Source: WLND01 sp040398845
GTDB taxonomy: Bacteria > Actinomycetota > Actinomycetes > S36-B12
Direction of reading: 5' to 3'
Assembly: GCA_040398845.1 (NCBI GenBank)
Contig: JBBATH010000009.1
Span: forward strand, 73,987 to 137,986
Length of the DNA: 64,000 bases
Shown one piece after another: positions 61,739 through 64,000 of the stretch. The position numbers were made by a program, and so were the translations under genes. Position 1 is the stretch's first letter, and every line of letters begins with the position of its first letter. The notes under the pieces were generated by a model that worked only from the letters and a program-made list of their open reading frames with translations, made no database searches and was not told the origin of the DNA.

Positions 61739-62077
61739 TCAGACCGATTTCATCCGCCGGACATCAACCTCCATCGCGCTCCCGAGCCCACCGCCCGCCC
61801 GCCAGAATCGGCGCCTGAGCACGCCCTCTGCTTCAATCCAGCGCCCTGGTTGCCATCCATGGAGTCTGCCTGCCAACTGCGCCTTGGTCGTAATGCATGC
61901 AATAGTGTCGATTTGAGTGGAGCCCCTCACCTCCCGCATCGGACGATCGATAACGATCGAGAAGACCGTTATCTCGTCGCCGCTAGGTAGACACTTCGTT
62001 GACACCTTGGCGCCGAGTCGGCCCACGATCCTTACGTCGTTCACCGATAGGTTCTCACCCGTCTCACTGCTGTGCAT
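61739..62077 (-). CDS. Single-strand DNA-binding-like OB-fold protein
   Basis: 112 residues from ATG 62077, four bases after AAGGAGG; the 30-codon extension upstream is rejected. An SSB-type fold: VNDVRIVGRLGAKV start, FSIVIDR middle strand, IDTIACITTKAQLAGRLHGWQPGRWIEAEGVLRRRFWRAGGG. It lacks the long acidic C-terminal tail of housekeeping SSB. It could be an SSB paralogue or a general OB protein. Confidence 0.82.
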   Translation of the reverse strand: MHSSETGENLSVNDVRIVGRLGAKVSTKCLPSGDEITVFSIVIDRPMREVRGSTQIDTIACITTKAQLAGRLHGWQPGRWIEAEGVLRRRFWRAGGGLGSAMEVDVRRMKSV

Positions 62078-62209
62078 GGTCCTCCTTAACGGTCTCGAAG
62101 GGCCATCCTCCGCCGCAATCTTTCGTGGCGCGGTCCTCACTGGGGGTTGCTGTGTAGAGCAGCCCACCGAAAGAATGCCTGTGTGGATCTCACCGGCGAT
62201 GATTCGAAG

Positions 62210-63160
62210 ATGAGCAACTCAGACGTGACAGACCTCGGGAACAACGTGTTCATGATCGATACCCGAATGGGTGGCTATGAGGGAATCACCGCAAGCTACC
62301 TGATCAGGGGAAGCAAGCCCTGCCTCATCGAGACTGGAACGGCCCGTTCTGCCCCTATCGTCATGGCTCAGTTGGCCGCTCTGGGCATCGGCCCAGAGGA
62401 TCTTGCCACGATCGTGGTAACCCACATCCACCTCGATCATGCTGGTGGCGTCGGCGACCTTGCAAACCTGTTTCCGCGGGCGCAGGTAGCCGTCCACGAA
62501 AAGGGCGCCCGGCACCTCGCAGATCCGGCGAAACTTGTCGCAAGCGCCCACCGGGTGTTCGGGGAGGCGATGGACCGGTTGTTCGGCGATCTCCTTGCGA
62601 CTCCCGTTGAACGCATCACCGTCCTCGGGGATACCGGACTCATCGATCTCGGAGACGGGCGATCCCTCGCGACATTCCACAATCCTGGTCACGCCTCGCA
62701 TCACGTGGGTCTCGTTGATTCCCTCACCGGAGATCTTTACACGGGTGACGCCGCCGGCGTGTACATCCCCGAGACCGCTGAGGTCCGGCCTTCGACTCCT
62801 CCGCCAGATTTCGACCTTGCACTCACTCTGGATTCGCTCCAGCGTATGAAACAACTCAACGCGAGCCGACTCCTCTTCAGCCACTACGGCCCTGTTACTG
62901 ATGTCGCAAGCACGCTCGACGCGTCCGAAGTGCAACTTCACTATTGGGTCGAATCGGTCGAACGAGCACGGGGTGAGACAGAGGATCTCGACCACGCGAT
63001 CGCACTCGTTCAAGAGCGCGATCGCGCTCAGCATTCCGAGTTCTACTCGGATCCTGCCCTGGTCGAGAAATACGAGGCGCTATCGAGCATCGAAGCAAAC
63101 GTTATGGGCATTAGTCGTTGGATGGATCGACCTCTTGAAGTTCCCCAATCTCCTCGATGA
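62210..63160 (+). CDS. MBL-fold metallo-hydrolase
   Basis: 316 residues from ATG 62210. HxHxDH motif VVTHIHLDHAGGVGDL near residue 82, then VAVHEKGARHLADPAKL, His in FHNPGHASHHVGLVD, Asp in LYTGDAAGVYIPE, and His in LLFSHYGPVTD. The C-terminal helical extension (HYWVESVERARGETEDLDHAIALV) is typical of a lactonase/alkylsulfatase-like subgroup. Substrate unknown. It is divergent from the SSB-like gene across 132 bp with no gene, and its 3' end overlaps the next gene by 50 bp on the opposite strand. Confidence 0.9.
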   Translation: MSNSDVTDLGNNVFMIDTRMGGYEGITASYLIRGSKPCLIETGTARSAPIVMAQLAALGIGPEDLATIVVTHIHLDHAGGVGDLANLFPRAQVAVHEKGARHLADPAKLVASAHRVFGEAMDRLFGDLLATPVERITVLGDTGLIDLGDGRSLATFHNPGHASHHVGLVDSLTGDLYTGDAAGVYIPETAEVRPSTPPPDFDLALTLDSLQRMKQLNASRLLFSHYGPVTDVASTLDASEVQLHYWVESVERARGETEDLDHAIALVQERDRAQHSEFYSDPALVEKYEALSSIEANVMGISRWMDRPLEVPQSPR

Positions 63161-64000
63161 AGCTGATGCCGGCGAGTTCCTCACACCGCTCAGCCGCGTC
63201 AGTGGCTCCATCCAAATCCGAGCCCGCTGCGCGTTCCATCCACTCCCAAGCCTCTGATGATCGACCTGCTCGAGCAAGAAGGTCCGAATAGGCGTATTGA
63301 AGGCGCGCTCTTGTCGTGCCAGGAGGCAAGCGGGTCAACTCCGGCACCTGCAGGGTCACGACCGCGGCCTCCACTTGGCCTAGATCAGCACGAGCCCCTG
63401 CTGCCACGAGCAGCAGTTCAATACGCGTGTCGGTGTCCATACTTGGCGCGTTGATCGCCCTGATGTAATCGAGAGCCTTCTGAGGACGACCCAGACCACG
63501 CTCGCAGTCGGCGATCATCGGCGCATAAATAATCCCGCCCGACATCCGTCTCACCGCACGCAGCTCCGCGAGCGCAACCGAGAAATCCCCGTCTGCGTAT
63601 GCAGCAATTGCGGCCGCCTCTCGTATCGCGGACACTCGACCAGCTCGCCGCCTTGCTGCCTCAATGTGGGCACGTGCGGTCGCAATTTCGCCGTTCACCA
63701 TGCATCGGTCCGCCGCGACCAAATGCCTCGCCACGATCTCCGCTAAGCCCTCGGGCAAAGTACGCAGCTCCAACAGGACGCCCTTATCCAATTCCTCCGG
63801 TACGACGTCCTCTGGGATCAAGGGGTCGCGCGGCCGCTCGACCCGAGGTCTATCGACCTCACGGTCTGCGTAGCCTGAAGATGTCGAACGGGGACGATCC
63901 GAACCTCCACCGGAACGAGGACGATCCGACGTGGATCGTGGCCCACGATCATTAGCTGGGCGGTCCCCACGCGGAGCATCCCCACGCGGACGCTCGAAGG
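63111..64000 (-). CDS. TPR-like protein with Arg/Asp/Pro-rich N-terminal tract, 5'-truncated by window edge
   Basis: The frame enters at the right edge and runs 295 codons to a stop at 63111. The first 60 visible residues are a repetitive basic/acidic tract (FERPRGDAPRGDRPANDRG, SDRPRSGGGSDRPRS) with DRPR units. The rest is helical and TPR-like (AARRRAGRVSAIREAAAIAAYADGDFSVALAELRAVRRM; ALDYIRAI; ARADLGQVEAAVVTLQVPEL). A protein of this build near tyrS is common in Actinomycetota. The real start lies outside the window; TTG 63821 inside the tract is not convincing. Possibly RNA- or ribosome-associated (inference). Confidence 0.8.
   Translation of the reverse strand, partial: FERPRGDAPRGDRPANDRGPRSTSDRPRSGGGSDRPRSTSSGYADREVDRPRVERPRDPLIPEDVVPEELDKGVLLELRTLPEGLAEIVARHLVAADRCMVNGEIATARAHIEAARRRAGRVSAIREAAAIAAYADGDFSVALAELRAVRRMSGGIIYAPMIADCERGLGRPQKALDYIRAINAPSMDTDTRIELLLVAAGARADLGQVEAAVVTLQVPELTRLPPGTTRARLQYAYSDLLARAGRSSEAWEWMERAAGSDLDGATDAAERCEELAGISFIEEIGELQEVDPSND

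Overview
The window is chromosomal DNA of a high-GC Gram-positive bacterium (Actinomycetota). Three things point there: GC-rich codon use with many GTG/TTG starts; actinobacterial gene orders (thrS-HIT, pgsA-PatA-PimA, pdxS-pdxT-yebC-ruvCAB-yajC-secDF-apt-rel, and tlyA-nadK-recN-pyrG-NUDIX-xerD-parA-scpAB-rluB-cmk-der); and actinobacterial families (PimA, PatA, EF-G2, TlyA, DUF349). The species cannot be named from the sequence. I see no prophage, insertion sequence, CRISPR array or toxin-antitoxin pair.

1-9.6 kb: on the minus strand a metallo-hydrolase, hisS, aspS and a truncated class V aminotransferase form a tightly coupled operon. A cyclophilin-type isomerase and a DUF349 protein with a PTPASL tandem repeat lie on the plus strand, then rel on the minus strand. 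9.6-21.1 kb: one long minus-strand array reads pgsA, patA, pimA, a LemA-like membrane protein, pdxS, pdxT, yebC, ruvC, ruvA, ruvB, yajC, secD, secF, apt. Most junctions are 4-bp stop/start overlaps. A LexA-type box precedes ruvC.

21.3-33 kb: an EF-G paralogue, then a two-gene locus for large secreted proteins with Ig/Fn3-like repeats, placed between HIT/thrS and pgsA, which are usually adjacent. Both secreted genes are interrupted: one by an 11-bp tandem duplication that shifts frame (27821-27842), the other by a stop at codon 8 just before its signal peptide (26578-26580). A third, intact secreted Ig-like gene follows tRNA-Val. This is the most unusual part of the window.

33-44.3 kb: pabB/pabC, tRNA-Gly, tRNA-Cys, two FUSC-like membrane proteins, an NlpC/P60 wall hydrolase, an aldo/keto reductase, an ABC-F ATPase, tRNA-Val, and a convergent ATP-dependent DNA ligase / LigD-type polymerase pair (end-joining repair). 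44.3-64 kb: tRNA-Pro and a long minus-strand housekeeping array (chromosome segregation, aromatic amino acids, nucleotide and NAD metabolism, repair, translation), ending in a metallo-hydrolase and a truncated TPR-like protein. No gene-free stretch exceeds about 200 bp.
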